Positions 10,580 to 22,115 of a stretch of DNA of 64,000 bases are shown here, piece after piece. Made by a program: the position numbers and the translations under genes. The stretch's first letter is position 1, and every line of letters starts with the position of its first letter. The notes beneath the pieces are model-generated. The model was not told the origin of the DNA. It was given only the letters and a program-made list of their open reading frames with translations, and ran no database searches. The stretch comes from Tricholomella constricta (taxonomy: Eukaryota; Basidiomycota; Agaricomycetes; Agaricales; Lyophyllaceae), in NCBI GenBank assembly GCA_013368375.1, contig JAACJP010000008.1:992001-1056000 (forward strand). The letters run 5' to 3'.

Positions 10580-12970
10580 ATGACCACTCAATTCGACCGT
10601 ATCTTCCATGGCCTTTCGCCAGAGGTTGGGAGTGAGTATTTATTGCTTTCTGGTCTTCAATACAGAGCCTTATCCATAATTCTGTTTGTAGAGTTTCGTG
10701 TGGCAGCGAGTGGTATGGCCTGGAAAGGCGCAGACTCAGAGGGCGTCATCGCAATCCCGGCGAGTCATATTGATTGGGCTCAGTGGATGCGGGTAGCCCG
10801 TGGATTTCAACTTCGTATTGGTATGAGGGATGACAAGAGGGAACATCGCACCGAGAAATTCGACGGCTTCGCGCGAGAGGTTCGCCTCGAAAAAAAAGCA
10901 GCTCAACGGCAAACATCTGACGTTTTTCTCCGGCAGGACCAAGATAAAATTTCGAGCCTTCTCAAAACACACTTCGGAAAGTCACTTGAGACGAAGGAAG
11001 TGTCTTTCAAAGGGTGGAATTGGGGTACGACAGATTTCCAAGGTCAGTATGCCATACATACAAGATGGCACACGCAGAATCTGACCAATAGGCATACCGC
11101 AGGCAACAACCTCGCCTTCCTGGTTTCCGATAGAACTGCATTCGAGCTCCCACTGACCCAGGTCAACAATTCAAATATGGCCAGTCGCACTGAAGTCACG
11201 CTCGAATTTTCCAGCGTGTCTTCCTCAGCAAAAACTCCGGCTAAAAGCATGGGAGATGAAATGGTTGAGATCCGCTTCCACGTCCCCGGTGTACATACGA
11301 AACTCAAGGGCTCAGGGTCGGATGATGAGGGGAACGACGAGGAGGAGGAGATTAGTGCTGCGCAGGTCTTCTACGATACGATCAAAGACAAAGCCGTGAT
11401 AGGCCAAGAACCTGGCGATCTTATTCTGAGCTTCGAGGAGGTCCTTGTCCTGACGCCCCGTGGTCGCTATGATATGGACATGTACCCTGAATTCTTGCGG
11501 TTGAGGGGAAAGACGTACGACTACAAGATCGAATACAGTCACATCTCACGGATGTTCCTCCTGCCGAAGGACGACGCACATGTTCTGTTTATTGTGAGCC
11601 CTTTCTCGGTCCTTGCACTTGCTTGAAGACTTATAATGCCTCGACCCTAGCTTGATTTGAGGTCACCGATCGGACAAGGCCAGACCCGTTATCAATATCT
11701 GGTTATGCAATTCACTCGCGAGGAGGAGATTACCGCAGAGCTGAACATGACCGAGTGCGGTTATCGTTGCATAGAATCGTTTCAAGGCTAACGTTTCCAC
11801 GCCCAGGGAGGAGATCGCCAAATATGACAAGTTAAAGAAAAACTACGAAGATCCCACCTTCGAGGTCGTATCTGGCGTTTTCCGGGCCCTCGCAAAGAAG
11901 AAGATTATCGGTTCAGGTAGCTTCCAGAGGTATATCCCTTCCGCCCGCATCTTCTCAAGAAGCCATATCTCATCCTCAATTCGCCAGCCGAGACGGCCAC
12001 CCCGGTATCAAAGCCAACCTCAAGGCCACCCAAGGCGATCTCTTCCTCCTTGAAAAATACATATTTTTTGTGTCCAAACAACCCAGCCTCATAGAAATCG
12101 CCGACGTCCACCAGGTCGTCTTCTCCCGCGTGGGCGCAAGCATGGGTGCCGCCGCCGCACGCACTTTCGACCTGAAGATCGTCACAAAGAGCGGCCCCGA
12201 GCACAACTTCAGCTCCATCAACAAGGAGGATCATGAACCGGTCGAGACGTACTTGAAGGACAAGAAGATCAAGGTCAAGAACGAGATGGTCCCGGATGCC
12301 GATCTGCTTCTAGCCGCTGCTGCAGGGGACGATGATGACGACGACGACGATATGCAAAGCGTAATCTCCGACGACGGGCCGGCGCGATCTAAGCCGTCAA
12401 AGGGTGGCTTTGATGATGAGGACAGCGAGGAAGATGGTATGCTGCCTCGGATTCTCATCCATTTAATATTGCCTAATGGCTGTTACAGAGGACTTCCAGG
12501 CATCTGCGTCAGACTCCGGTTCCCCGAGCGACAGCGACTCGTCAAACGAAGGCGCTGCAACCGCTTCGGATGCGAGCGGCGACCGAGACTTCGCGGTGGC
12601 GAAGAAGAAGAAGGGTAAGGGCAAGGCAAAGGAGCCGTCGGCCGATGGCACCAAGAAGACGGTGAAGAAGAAGGCGAAGGCGACGGCGGCAGCGGCGGAG
12701 AGCGATGCGGAGGATGGAAAGCCGAAACAGAAACCTGCCCCCAAACCCAAAGCCAAGAAAAAATCCGACGACGAGATGGACATCGATCAAGTGGCCAAAC
12801 AAAAGTTGAAGCCCAAGGCGCCTTCGAAGCCGAAGACGAAAGTGAAGGGTGGGGACGATGCGATGGATGTGGATGAAGATAGGCCTCGTCCCAAGCCCAA
12901 ACCGAAAAAGAAGGCTGAGGAAAGTGGGGAGGCGGGACCGCCAAAGAAGAAGGTCAAGACAACCGAATGA
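10580..12970 (+). CDS. POB3: FACT histone chaperone subunit Pob3 (SSRP1-like)
   Basis: Pob3 pairs with Spt16 in the FACT complex, which reorganises nucleosomes during transcription and replication. The N-terminal dimerisation domain (MTTQFDRIFHGLSPEVGKFR, ASGMAWKG, IDWAQWMRVARGFQLRI) is followed by the middle tandem-PH region (EIRFHVPGVHTK, GDLILSFEEVLVLTPRGRYD, FLRLRGKTYDYKIEY, RMFLLPKDD, RYQYLVMQF). The acidic stretch around 12300-12440 has runs of Asp. The C-terminus is Lys/Pro-rich (KPKPKKKAEESGEAGPPKKK) and has no HMG box. This matches fungal Pob3, where a separate Nhp6-type protein supplies DNA binding, and differs from animal SSRP1. Three introns near the 5' end are multiples of three without stops, so an unspliced reading would appear open. 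Confidence 0.93.
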
Positions 12971-13238
12971 GAAAGCTCAGAGCCTTTTGAAAGTAGATCC
13001 ATTTCCTGTTCCACTAATTCTCTTGTGTATTTTTTTTATACTACGTTCTAGCTGCGATTTTACTTCCAAGAAGTCCTGGGTGAAAGCCATGGTAGAGAGT
13101 ATAAGGACTAGGATAGTCTATGTGGTTATGATACGGGTACTATACAGGTACAACATTTTGCGAGACTCTTTAAACAAGAAGAAGGACAGTATAACGAATG
13201 TCTAGGAACTGCGGAAAGAATGCGAATTAAGCGAAGGT

Positions 13239-16200
13239 TTATGCGTGCTTGCGCAAAAGGGAACCAGGTTCGAAGACGTCGTTGGAATGCATCTGCTGCG
13301 CAATCGCCATGGGTGGAGCGACAGAGAGAAGAGGCTGCGCGGGACGATGCGCCGATGACATTTTACGAGTGCCTGAGCGCGAGAGGGATCCAGATCCACC
13401 CGCGCCGTTGCCATTGGTGGCTTTCGGATTGAAAAGGACGTGTCTTTCTTGGTGCAAGACATAGGACTGTAGGAGACGCATAATCAGAGATGAAGCATAA
13501 GAGGTATTCATATTATTTGACTCACTCTCGCTAGAAGGATGCTCTCCATCCATGCATTGCCTTCCTTCTCGCCACAGGAAAATACATGCAAATAGTCGGC
13601 GGTGTTTTCAAAGAACGAAAGATTGTCGGTCGACTTGATAGCGAACGAGAAGGGTCGGGGAGCTTTGTGTAAACGGGTGATAAAGTACGCGTCGAAATTC
13701 GAGAGCGAGCACAGAAGAACCTCGTCTCTTCCCTGCAACGTGTCGCATGTCAGAAAAATGTCATTCTCAAACACGTCGATGAAACTGACGTTGTCTCGTT
13801 TGGAAAGCCACAAGCTATGCTCCCGAAGTTGGAGCCATCGCTTGTTCCATTTTCCACGCTTGCTTTCCCATTCGACGTACCCCGAGTACGTCGGCGATAC
13901 ACTCGGCATAGCCTTGTACAACGCATGTCAGTTGACTAGAAACTTGCAGGCGGAGGGCAATCCGAAAAAGGATTACTCACAGAACGACTGAGCGGTATCG
14001 CCAGAGGTGTCAACTTGATCACGAACGTGTTCATCATCTTGTCTTTATTCCAAGACGCTTGTACGTCGGCTAAGAGCTCGAAACTCCGAATCGGGCGCTC
14101 TGTAAATAGCTACATCAGAAGTGAGCGCACACCAGAATAAGTCAATGCGTACCCATGCCAAAGTCTTGAGCGATCTCCCAGACCATCCATCCACCGCTAC
14201 CAACCCATCCCTTGAGAGACCCCTGAGCCTCGATCATTTCAATGACATCACCCGCGTTAGTCGAAGGGCCAATTTCGACCATGTTAAAGCGCTGCATGTC
14301 GCCAATGAAAACGCGCTGCTGAGAGACCGGACCTCGCGTATTAACAGGAGAGGTGGCAAGAACGTCTACTGGGAGAGGGGGCACCGGGGGACGCTGCATG
14401 CTCGGCCGCGGAGGCCGTTCGAGCTCAGACGATGAGCGCGTAGACCTCGTCTCCGGTGATACCTTCATGAGTTTCCGGGGCTCCTCTCCCGACTTCCTAT
14501 TAAGCGGTTGCTTCGACCCGCTCTCATCCGGTGAGATGCGGGCCAATAAATGAGAACTTGAACCCGGCGTGTCGTCCTTTGTTGTGATCCGGCTTAGACT
14601 GCGAGCCAGCTTCTGGCCTGCATCGGCGGGTAGAGGCACACCGTGACGTTCCTCGAGCTTTCGACCCTCTGATCTGTGGAACGAGCGCATCGGGCGCAGA
14701 GAACGGTATTCTGTTGGGGGGCTCTGAGGCGGCGACGCGAATGGCTGGAACGACGCTCCAGGGTCTCTCATGCCACGCCCTGCACTGCCAGGCCGACTAG
14801 CAATCTGGTCCCGTCGAGAAGTTGTGTTCGATCTCGGGCGGTGAGAAGGCGCCATCGATGCCTCCAAGACTTCCATGTTCTGGAGCTTCCTCGTAAGATC
14901 GTCAGGGGAGAACGGCTGCATTTCAGCAGCGGGCATAGTCTTCGTACGCGGGCGCCGTACGGATCGAGACGCATGTAATGCCGCCTCCTGGGAGCTCGAC
15001 ATGTGAGATGGTGGGGCAGGGTCACCCGCGCCTGGTGAACGCGCGAAAGCCTGAGTACGCGGGGTAGACGATGACTCAGCGGCTCTCGCAGCGCGTGCAG
15101 CGCGTGCAGCGCGACGCTGGTCCCTCTCCTCCCGCACCTGTCGCCGGATTGTGTTCTGCGCCTTGAGGGCAGTAGGGATACGCTGCGCCAGCGGCACATC
15201 GTCATCCGACGACGGGGAGGAGTTCCCGACAGCCCCCTGCGGCACTCCCGCAGGCTCACCATAATCGTCCGTCGAATCCTCATCGGCATCATCGGAGGTG
15301 GAGGTCTCAGAATCCGAAGGGGTTGAAAACGTCGAACGGTTAACACGTCGGTGTTTGTCATCCTCGTCCTCGTCATCGCCACGTCCTTGTCCCCCGTGGC
15401 CAGGCCTATTGGTCCCGCTTCCCCTTTCTCGCCCATCACCACCCGCGCTATTTCCGTTCGCCCATCCGCTCCATCCACTACTCCCACCTGCTCCCTGCTC
15501 CCATCCCCTGCCAAGGTTCCCGTGATCTCGGTGGTTCTCCCGCCCGGCTCCATCAAAGGCCTCCTCTTCGTCCATCAGAGCTTCCTGCGCGGGCACGGGC
15601 GATGATGATCTCTGGCGCGGCGGGACCTTGGACGGCCGGATAGTTCCAGCGGAGGTCCCAGGTTCGTAGATCATATCTGATTCGTCAAGAAGATTGTCAA
15701 AGTTGGCATCGGCATCTGCATAGAGTGCGCTGCTGCCAGAGGCGCTTCCATTAAGGGAGTCGTACAGATCATCGGCGGACCAATAGGAGCTGATGATATG
15801 ATTGGAATTGGAATGCGACGCAGACGCGGGGAATGAAAAGTAATCGTCCGGAGGCGAGCTGAGGGTATCACTATCCTCGGCGGAAGACATGCTGGTATCA
15901 TGGCTGCTGGTGAAGCTCGGCCATTGGTAATCGCCGCTTGAGCCAATGGAGGAATTGGAAGTCATGGAGGTGGAGCGGGTGAGGGATATCGGCTCAGATG
16001 AGGTCCGCGAGAAGGGTGGCATGGACATGGCCTCCTCGTCCATGGACGCCTCCGAATCCGCACTATACGAGAGCTCGTCATGGCTGATTGGGGAAGTGTG
16101 CAAGGTCTGCGAGGTTGAGGGCATGGAAAATTTTTCGGTCTCTTCTTCCGAAAAGTCCAGAAAGTCAAGCTCGAGGTCTGCAACGAAGTCGCGCGGGGCA

Positions 16201-17381
16201 GAAGGCGCCATAATTGGTGAATTCAAGACAGAAGATTCCTGAGAGCCGGATGAATCGCCTGAGGTCTGCTCGTTGTCTAGCTGATCCCAAGGCTCGAAGG
16301 GCAGTCCAGCACCCACTCGGCCCTTGCGAACCTGGAATTAGGAGAAAACGTTAGGCCAACGCGTTGTAAACCGTAGTCATGAAATTTTATACGGACCTTC
16401 TTTGTGAGAACGATATTCATGCGGGCGAGGGTATCAAGCGACGGTAAGGAAGGACGAGGAGCAAAGGCTGGCTTCTGGTATGCGGAGCGAGCACGTCCAG
16501 ATAATGTCCTCGAGACACCGGGCGTAGCTAGAGGGCTGATACTGGGGGGCGATGAAAGGAAGCTTGGTTTGGTCTCCGAAGTGCCGGGGGTCAAAGGAGA
16601 TCGTGGTTTCGGTGGAAGGGCGGCATTCAGAGGTGCGGTGGGCGCAGGTGTGGGGATCGTTAACGTGTAGTGACCGGAGAGAGAGGGTGCTGAAAGGTTC
16701 GCGAAGGGATCATCGTCGAGTAGGAAGTCTGGCGGTGGGGAATTTCTGGGAGAGGTGATGCGCGATGCGTCGCTGAGCGATGGCTGGAACAAATCCGACG
16801 CGCTGGAATTCTTCGATTGATGACTTGTAGTGGAGTAGGAACGGGACCTTCCAGTACTGGAACTAGCGCTGGAAGGTATGGCGGAGTCGGTGGGCGATGG
16901 TGGCGCGGTAAGGAACGAAGGAATGAATATGGACTGTAAGGAACGACGTTTTTTCGCCATTCTGACTCGGCGCCGGCGGGGAGACTTTGCAACAAGATTA
17001 GAATGGTCTTTAAGGTATACGGGGGGTTGCCCAGGATGGGTTATGTAAAGTTCCGTGGCCGGAGTACTGTTGAACGATTCTGGGAGATGGGTCTGTGGGG
17101 AAATCACAAGTCAGCTCGGCGCGATTTGACACCACGCCCTTGCAGGTCTTGCTGCTCGTGTGAGGGGATTGCTGATGTTTGACAAGACTCACCAACAGAT
17201 ACGCCGAACTTTCGCAAAAGAACGTTGGTTCAGCAGAAAGTTGGTTCCTCGGTGGATCTCTGACGAGAATGTGTGGCGGTCGCAGTAAATCCTCCTGGGG
17301 CTGCACTTCTGCCTTGTTGGTGGGGGTGTCGAGGAGAGATGTGTGTTTGCTGAACGACCAGGGTTGGATCTGTGCGGCCAT
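13239..17381 (-). CDS. RA-PH domain adaptor protein
   Basis: This is a large, mostly disordered Ser/Pro-rich protein ending in a Ras-association domain and a pleckstrin-homology domain. That arrangement is known from Grb7 and MRL (RIAM/lamellipodin) adaptors, which link Ras-type GTPases to membranes and actin. The first ATG is at 17381 (MAAQIQPWSFSKHTSLLD). A phase-0 intron (17093-17186) joins CESSAYLL to THLPESFNSTPATELYITHP. The central 600 residues are low complexity with acidic and Ser clusters and the motif DDVPLAQRIPTALKAQ. The RA domain starts at RVFIGDMQRFNMVEIGP (about 14300). The PH domain contains SGYVEWESKRGKWNKRWLQL and the final-helix tryptophan in GNAWMESILLAR. The tail is Gly/Ser-rich and ends SLLRKHA. 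The role in GTPase signalling or polarity is inferred from the domains. Confidence 0.85.
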
Positions 17382-18442
17382 ATGGGAAAAACAATGGTAA
17401 TCCACCCGATTGGCTTGATCGAGGGTTCAATTGATAAGATAGAGATCTGTAATTCTGGGTCGGTTGCGCGGGTTACCGTTCAACTCGCTGTATGTTTGCG
17501 ACCAACTCGCGGAGAACGTGAAAGAATGCGGAGGCAACGAGGAGAAGGAACGAAATACTTGAGGCGTTGACACGAAGTAAATAAACACCTATTTGGCCAT
17601 TTACGCCCCTTGATGGTCGCCCTCCATCTCCCTTGGCGACAACTCCAAGACAGTTGACGGCCATGTCGACAAGGCGCCCAACGTCAGCAATTGCAACTAA
17701 CACTGCGGATTCTGTACTTATCTCTCCGCGGAAATCAGTTCGCTCTTACAAAGTCACCGTTTAAATCGCCATATCAGGCGGGTCTTTCGAAAGTTCACCT
17801 AGTCTAGCTTACTGGTGCTCATATTCGGCTGAGAATTACACTGCAACACCTTCATAATTCCAATATGCTGATTGACAACGCCTCCTCAAAGTGGTCCCGG
17901 TGGCGCTCGGCCAAAAATTAGTTGTTCGGCCGCCTGTGGCGTTATCAAAATATAGCTACAGCAGATTGGCAACGATATTAAGAGTCTGTTGAAGAGTACC
18001 GAGCTGGCGAACCGTTCCGTTCGCATTCACGCGCCAGACGGTCCGTTCGGCACTGGATGAGGCTGCACATGGCACCGGCTAATAATCTTGTGAAATTCTT
18101 TCATTTCCTATGTGGTCCCGGAGGAATTGGTACCCCAGAATCAGGATGATCCTTCCCGCCAAGGAGCGAGGCTGAACCATGCGCCGGAGGACAATTAAGG
18201 TGATCGGGGCTTGTTCAGCTGTTACATTTGTATTCTGCTTTGTCTAGATAGCTGGGCAGGACTTCTACTTTGTAGTATGGCCTACATGAGAATAGATGGA
18301 CGAGATGCAGTATGACTGGCATCGAGGCAATCCCCGAGAACGTGCCTGGCGACCGATGACGATTGTTTGGCAAGCTCGCGTGCATCAAACAACACGAATT
18401 CAATTCCCTGTTGAACGTACTGAACGTCGAACGCTAACTACT
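17382..18442. other. Divergent intergenic region, about 1 kb
   Basis: This lies between the start codons of the RA-PH and DCAF4-like genes. Open frames are short and unconvincing. I see no repeat or RNA gene. It presumably carries the promoters and 5' leaders of both genes. Confidence 0.35.
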
Positions 18443-20224
18443 ATGCCAGCCGACCTCCCTGGTTTCTACTGGGACGATGAGCGGAATCGCTACTTCCCTC
18501 TCTCGTCCAAGCCCAAGGCGCCCACAGCACCTCAGTCTGGCCAAGATTCCAAAACAGGAGATTGTTCAGCCAGTCCGGCCAGATCCCTCAAGCGCAAACG
18601 AACTTCCCTTTGGAGCGCGATCGAGTTGTCGCGCACGACATGCTATCCTCACAGGAGACAAAAAGCGCTACAGTGCGTACCCTGGATCCATATACCCTCC
18701 CCTGTTTTTCTGAGAGAGACCGTAGTGAAATACTCTGTTCGCAGTATGCCAATACCTCGCGCGCCACACCACTTAAAGTTCCAGTGTTTGGACGCATCAA
18801 AGTATTCTGTGTAAGTATTTATCATCATTCTCATATCACACCGACGTATCACTCATACATACTGTGGCCAGTCCACAACCCTCGACGGCCAAACTCGCCG
18901 CTTCATAGGTGACAGTCGTGGTTGGTTATACACCCCCGCATCGCTGGCTACCCTATCTACAGGCCGCGACCTCTGGTGTGCTGACCTCAACCTCCAGCCT
19001 GAATCCGAAGTTCGTCGGAGATCCCTTGTCCTTCCAGTTCATTTTGGCGACGTCGCTGAGATTACATAGATTTCGTCCATCTGCGTATCTGGTGCGCGAT
19101 GCGTGTCAGTGCCATCTTGTACCCTTTCGAAAGACCACCGAGTCTTAAAGTTCGTTTGTAGTGCTACCTGTTTCGGTCCATCCGCAAAAATATCAGTGCA
19201 GGACCTTAATTTGACGGGGTACGTGGTGCTGCCCCTCTACGCGAAAATCAAGACACTTTGACTGAAATTATCACAGGCGAACGTCTCTTCTCAGCCTCAA
19301 CACTGTGCATGACATTTGGTCCTCCCACCTTCAGGACATTGCTTTGGTTCTAGGTAGGCCTTATAGATCTTCGGGTCAGCTCACAGCTTCACTTCGTGTC
19401 AGGCGTGAACAAAAAAGCCGTGTATCTTCCTGACATTGACCTATCCACGTCGATTCAGAATCTTGAAACGCATAGCGATGTGTTTTCCGTTTGGCAACAC
19501 GAGGTAAGGCGCCGGCGCTATCTGTTGATTGTGATGTGCTGAACAGCTGCCCCTTAGAACGTGATATACACAGGCTGCCGCAACGGGACCATCATGCGTT
19601 TCGACAAACGCCTCGGCAAGCACGGCCAGAAACTCTTCAATGACCGGTTCCTCAGCCACCAGCGATCAAGCGTCCTCCACCTCGAGACGCTCAAAAACTC
19701 ACAGCTACTGACCAGCCACATGAACGGTGATGTCTGTGTCCTTTGTACTTTTTACCATATCGACGTCGCTGACACTGGTGCAATTCTACCGTTCACAAGC
19801 TGATGACCTTCGACCTCCGATTTACGCGGCAGGCGAGCCCCGTGGTGCAATTCGCAGGTCACAATAATACCTACACCCAACGCTTGGTGAGCTGCCCATT
19901 CCAAAATGCTTAAACAGCGCCCTACACTGGACTGTTTGCCAGGGAATCGCACTGGACCTCAATCAGGAGTTTCTCTTCGCCGCAGGCGAGGACAATCGAA
20001 TACGGGGGTGGTCGGTACTCACAGGGCTTCCTCTGCTTCCCTCCTCCTCCTCCTTCTCCCCCGCTCCATCGTCCTCGAACAAGCCCAACGACCGGCGCAA
20101 TCCTTGCGCGACGGTATTTCCTGGGATAGTTGAGACGATGCAGGTCACAGAGGAGCCAGAGGGCGTCTGTCTGTGGGCGGCGTGCGATCAGATGCTGTAC
20201 CAGTTTTATCTGGGCCAGCGGTGA
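18443..20224 (+). CDS. WD40 protein, DCAF4-like
   Basis: The N-terminus MPADLPGFYWDDERNRYFPL is the hallmark of DCAF4-type proteins, which serve as substrate receptors of CUL4-DDB1 ubiquitin ligases. Downstream exons give WD40 blades, for example TLDGQTRRFIGDSRGWLYTP, TVHDIWSSHLQDIALVLG, NVIYTGCRNGTIMRFDKRLG, FDLRFTRQASPVVQFAGHNN and LDLNQEFLFAAGEDNRIRGW. The end is CLWAACDQMLYQFYLGQR before the stop. Exons between 18500 and 18650 change frame and I could not fix their splice sites, so the N-terminal third is provisional. The family assignment rests on the PGFYWDDERNRYF motif and the blade series. The ubiquitin-ligase role is inferred from the family. Confidence 0.78.
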
Positions 20225-20482
20225 TTGTGCGGTATTCATGAACCAGAAATATATAGACCTGTACTACTCATGTTTAGAATTAGAGAGATCATGTACTTAT
20301 CACTGAGTACTGACGATCCATGACGAAATGTTACTGAATTGCTATGGGAACAACGCCGGCTGTAAAAACTCATCACCATGATCAGCAAGATGAAATCTGT
20401 TATCTTTCGCCCAATACGACATCGAGGTCCCTCATCCGGATCCGCCTCGTCATCGTCGTCCACGTCCACGTCCGCGCCCGCC

Positions 20483-21241
20483 ATGAGATACATAACCGGC
20501 GACGTACTCCTGCCCTCCCCACCGTCAGCACCCGAAACTCATGCTCGTCACTGTGCAGGAACTCGCGGGGATCATGAAGAGCGAAAAGGTGCCGAACAAG
20601 GACTTCATCGTGGTCGACGTCCGCGACGATGACTACCCGGGCGGCAACATCAAAGGCAGCCTCAACAAGCCGTCGAGCGAGTTCCTCATGTCCGTGGATC
20701 AACTCGTCAAGGAGACCAAGGATGTCCCGCTTGTCATCTTCCACTGCGCACTATCGCAGATCCGGTGCGTCGTGATTCTACGAACAATAAATCTTCGAAT
20801 GCGGTTGACTTTTCGCCGTTCTGGCTTCACAGGGGCCCCAAGGCTGCGCGTGTAGGTGTCTGTCTCCCTCGCTCTTTCATTTGATCGGGCACTAATTTGA
20901 CGCGGATTCTGCGGGATGCTAATTAAAGATCTACGAAGAGACCCGCCGGAATCTCCTGCAGGACAGCGACATTCCGCACGAAGTCGCCGTGCTGCGCGAG
21001 GGGTTCACGCATTTCCAGGCCAAGTTCAAGGTGCGCATCCATCTCTTTTTTTTTCCCTTGTCCCATGAATCTATAGAATTATTATACGTACATACATACA
21101 TCCACTTTTCTGTCATGTCGTGATCGATGGGTTGGTTCTAGGGCTGAAGCTGAAACTGTGTGTATGTGCGTGTAGGACGACCCCGCCCTCGTCGAAAACT
21201 GGGACAAGGATGTTTGGGCGTCGGAGTGGAGCGGACAGTGA
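20483..21241 (+). CDS. Cdc25/rhodanese-like phosphatase (Ibp1/Ych1 type)
   Basis: This is a single rhodanese-fold protein with the Cdc25-type active-site loop HCALSQIRGPKAAR, in which Cys is the nucleophile and Arg binds phosphate (or arsenate, in relatives used as arsenate reductases). An intron at 20504-20558 joins MRYITGD to ELAGIMKSEKVPNKDFIVVD, restoring the family's N-terminus. Another intron splits the catalytic loop between IR and GPKAAR. The acidic signature VVDVRDDDYPGGNIKGS is also present. An upstream in-frame ATG at 20378 would add 35 basic, Ser-rich residues and could provide an organelle-targeted form. The last exon ends WDKDVWASEWSGQ. Confidence 0.88.
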
Positions 21242-21380
21242 TGATGCGATGCGCGCGCGAGACTAGAGGCGTGTCTGTGTATTGTAGAGCGGGCATATAT
21301 GGGTTATGTTGTTGTCACGTACGTGAGGACTGGGACTAGAGAGAGCACGCGCCTCCTCCTGCGTACCAGTGTGTGGGTTA

Positions 21381-21930
21381 TCATGAATCGGAGCCTTTCG
21401 ACGAGGATGTCGAGGTAGGCTCCTCGGATGACTCCTGCTTCACCGCCCGCCGCGGCATGCCCTCAATGATCCGTGTAACCTTCCTGCGCTCATCCGACAT
21501 CTGTTTCTGGCATAGATGGCTGCGAAAGACTGCTGATAACGTGCCTTAGAAAGACAGAAAGGAGCACGTACAACGATCCTAGAGAAATGACCACGAACGT
21601 CGCCATTGCCCAATTTCCCGCCACAAAAGCACCTTGTCTGATCAATACTGACACATTACGGTGTACATTCAGCGGCACTCACTTGTCGAAATCCCTCGCA
21701 CGACGCCTATCCCAGCCCCACTCGCTATCCCACCAAGCAAGCTGTTCCGCGCACACGGAATGTCTGTAACATGCGTGACACTCTTTGTTCGTATGAGCAC
21801 GGCTTTCGGGGAAAAAACTGGAGAATCTCACCTGGTACACATCGGTGATAAAGTTGCCTGTCGGAGGGGGCAGCTTGGAAGGCGGCGGTGGTATTGAAGG
21901 CGCGTTCGACTCGGACGACATCTCGGACAT
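21381..21930 (-). CDS. COX20: Cytochrome c oxidase assembly protein Cox20
   Basis: Cox20 is an inner-membrane chaperone that helps mature and insert the Cox2 subunit of complex IV. Four short exons join to give MSEMSSESNAPSIPPPPSKL, PPTGNFITDVYQSVTHVTDI, PCARNSLLGGIASGAGIGVV, RGISTSAFVAGNWAMATFVV and ISLGSLYKQMSDERRKVTRI. The family core is DIPCARNS-GGIASGAGIGVVRG followed by a second membrane helix starting at GNWAMATFVVISLGS. Splice choice is constrained by this core: the acceptor before SVTHV is ACAAAG, and the acceptor before AFVAG is CAGACAAG. The C-terminus is hydrophilic and ends SSKGSDS. Two membrane hairpin helices are as expected for the family. Confidence 0.87.
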
Positions 21931-22115
21931 GTGGACGCTTGTAGTCAAGTTATATATATACAAAGATCTTCTCTTGTAAATATATCTCACGTTATTTACT
22001 GGCGGCGCAGCCGCTGATGCTTGTACTCTATATATCCAAACTTTTCGAATTTACTGATGCAAAAGGTAGAGTACAAGATCGAGTAGCAACAATGAATACT
22101 TGTGAGATTCCGTCT

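Noticed and set aside
12476..12944. Long open frames antisense to the Pob3 tail
   Set aside because: They are produced by the Lys/Asp/Ala-rich low-complexity coding strand. The antisense translations are Ser/Pro/Leu repeats without a domain.
14676..15605. Several plus-strand open frames opposite the RA-PH gene
   Set aside because: They overlap the long continuous minus-strand exon (about 720 codons), which carries the conserved domain. The plus-strand products are Arg/Ser-rich and unrelated to known proteins.
20236..20493. Minus-strand open frame MYLMAGADVDVDDDDEAD
   Set aside because: It is antisense to the 5' part of the Cdc25-like gene. The Asp run mirrors a Ser/Thr-rich or leader sequence on the other strand.
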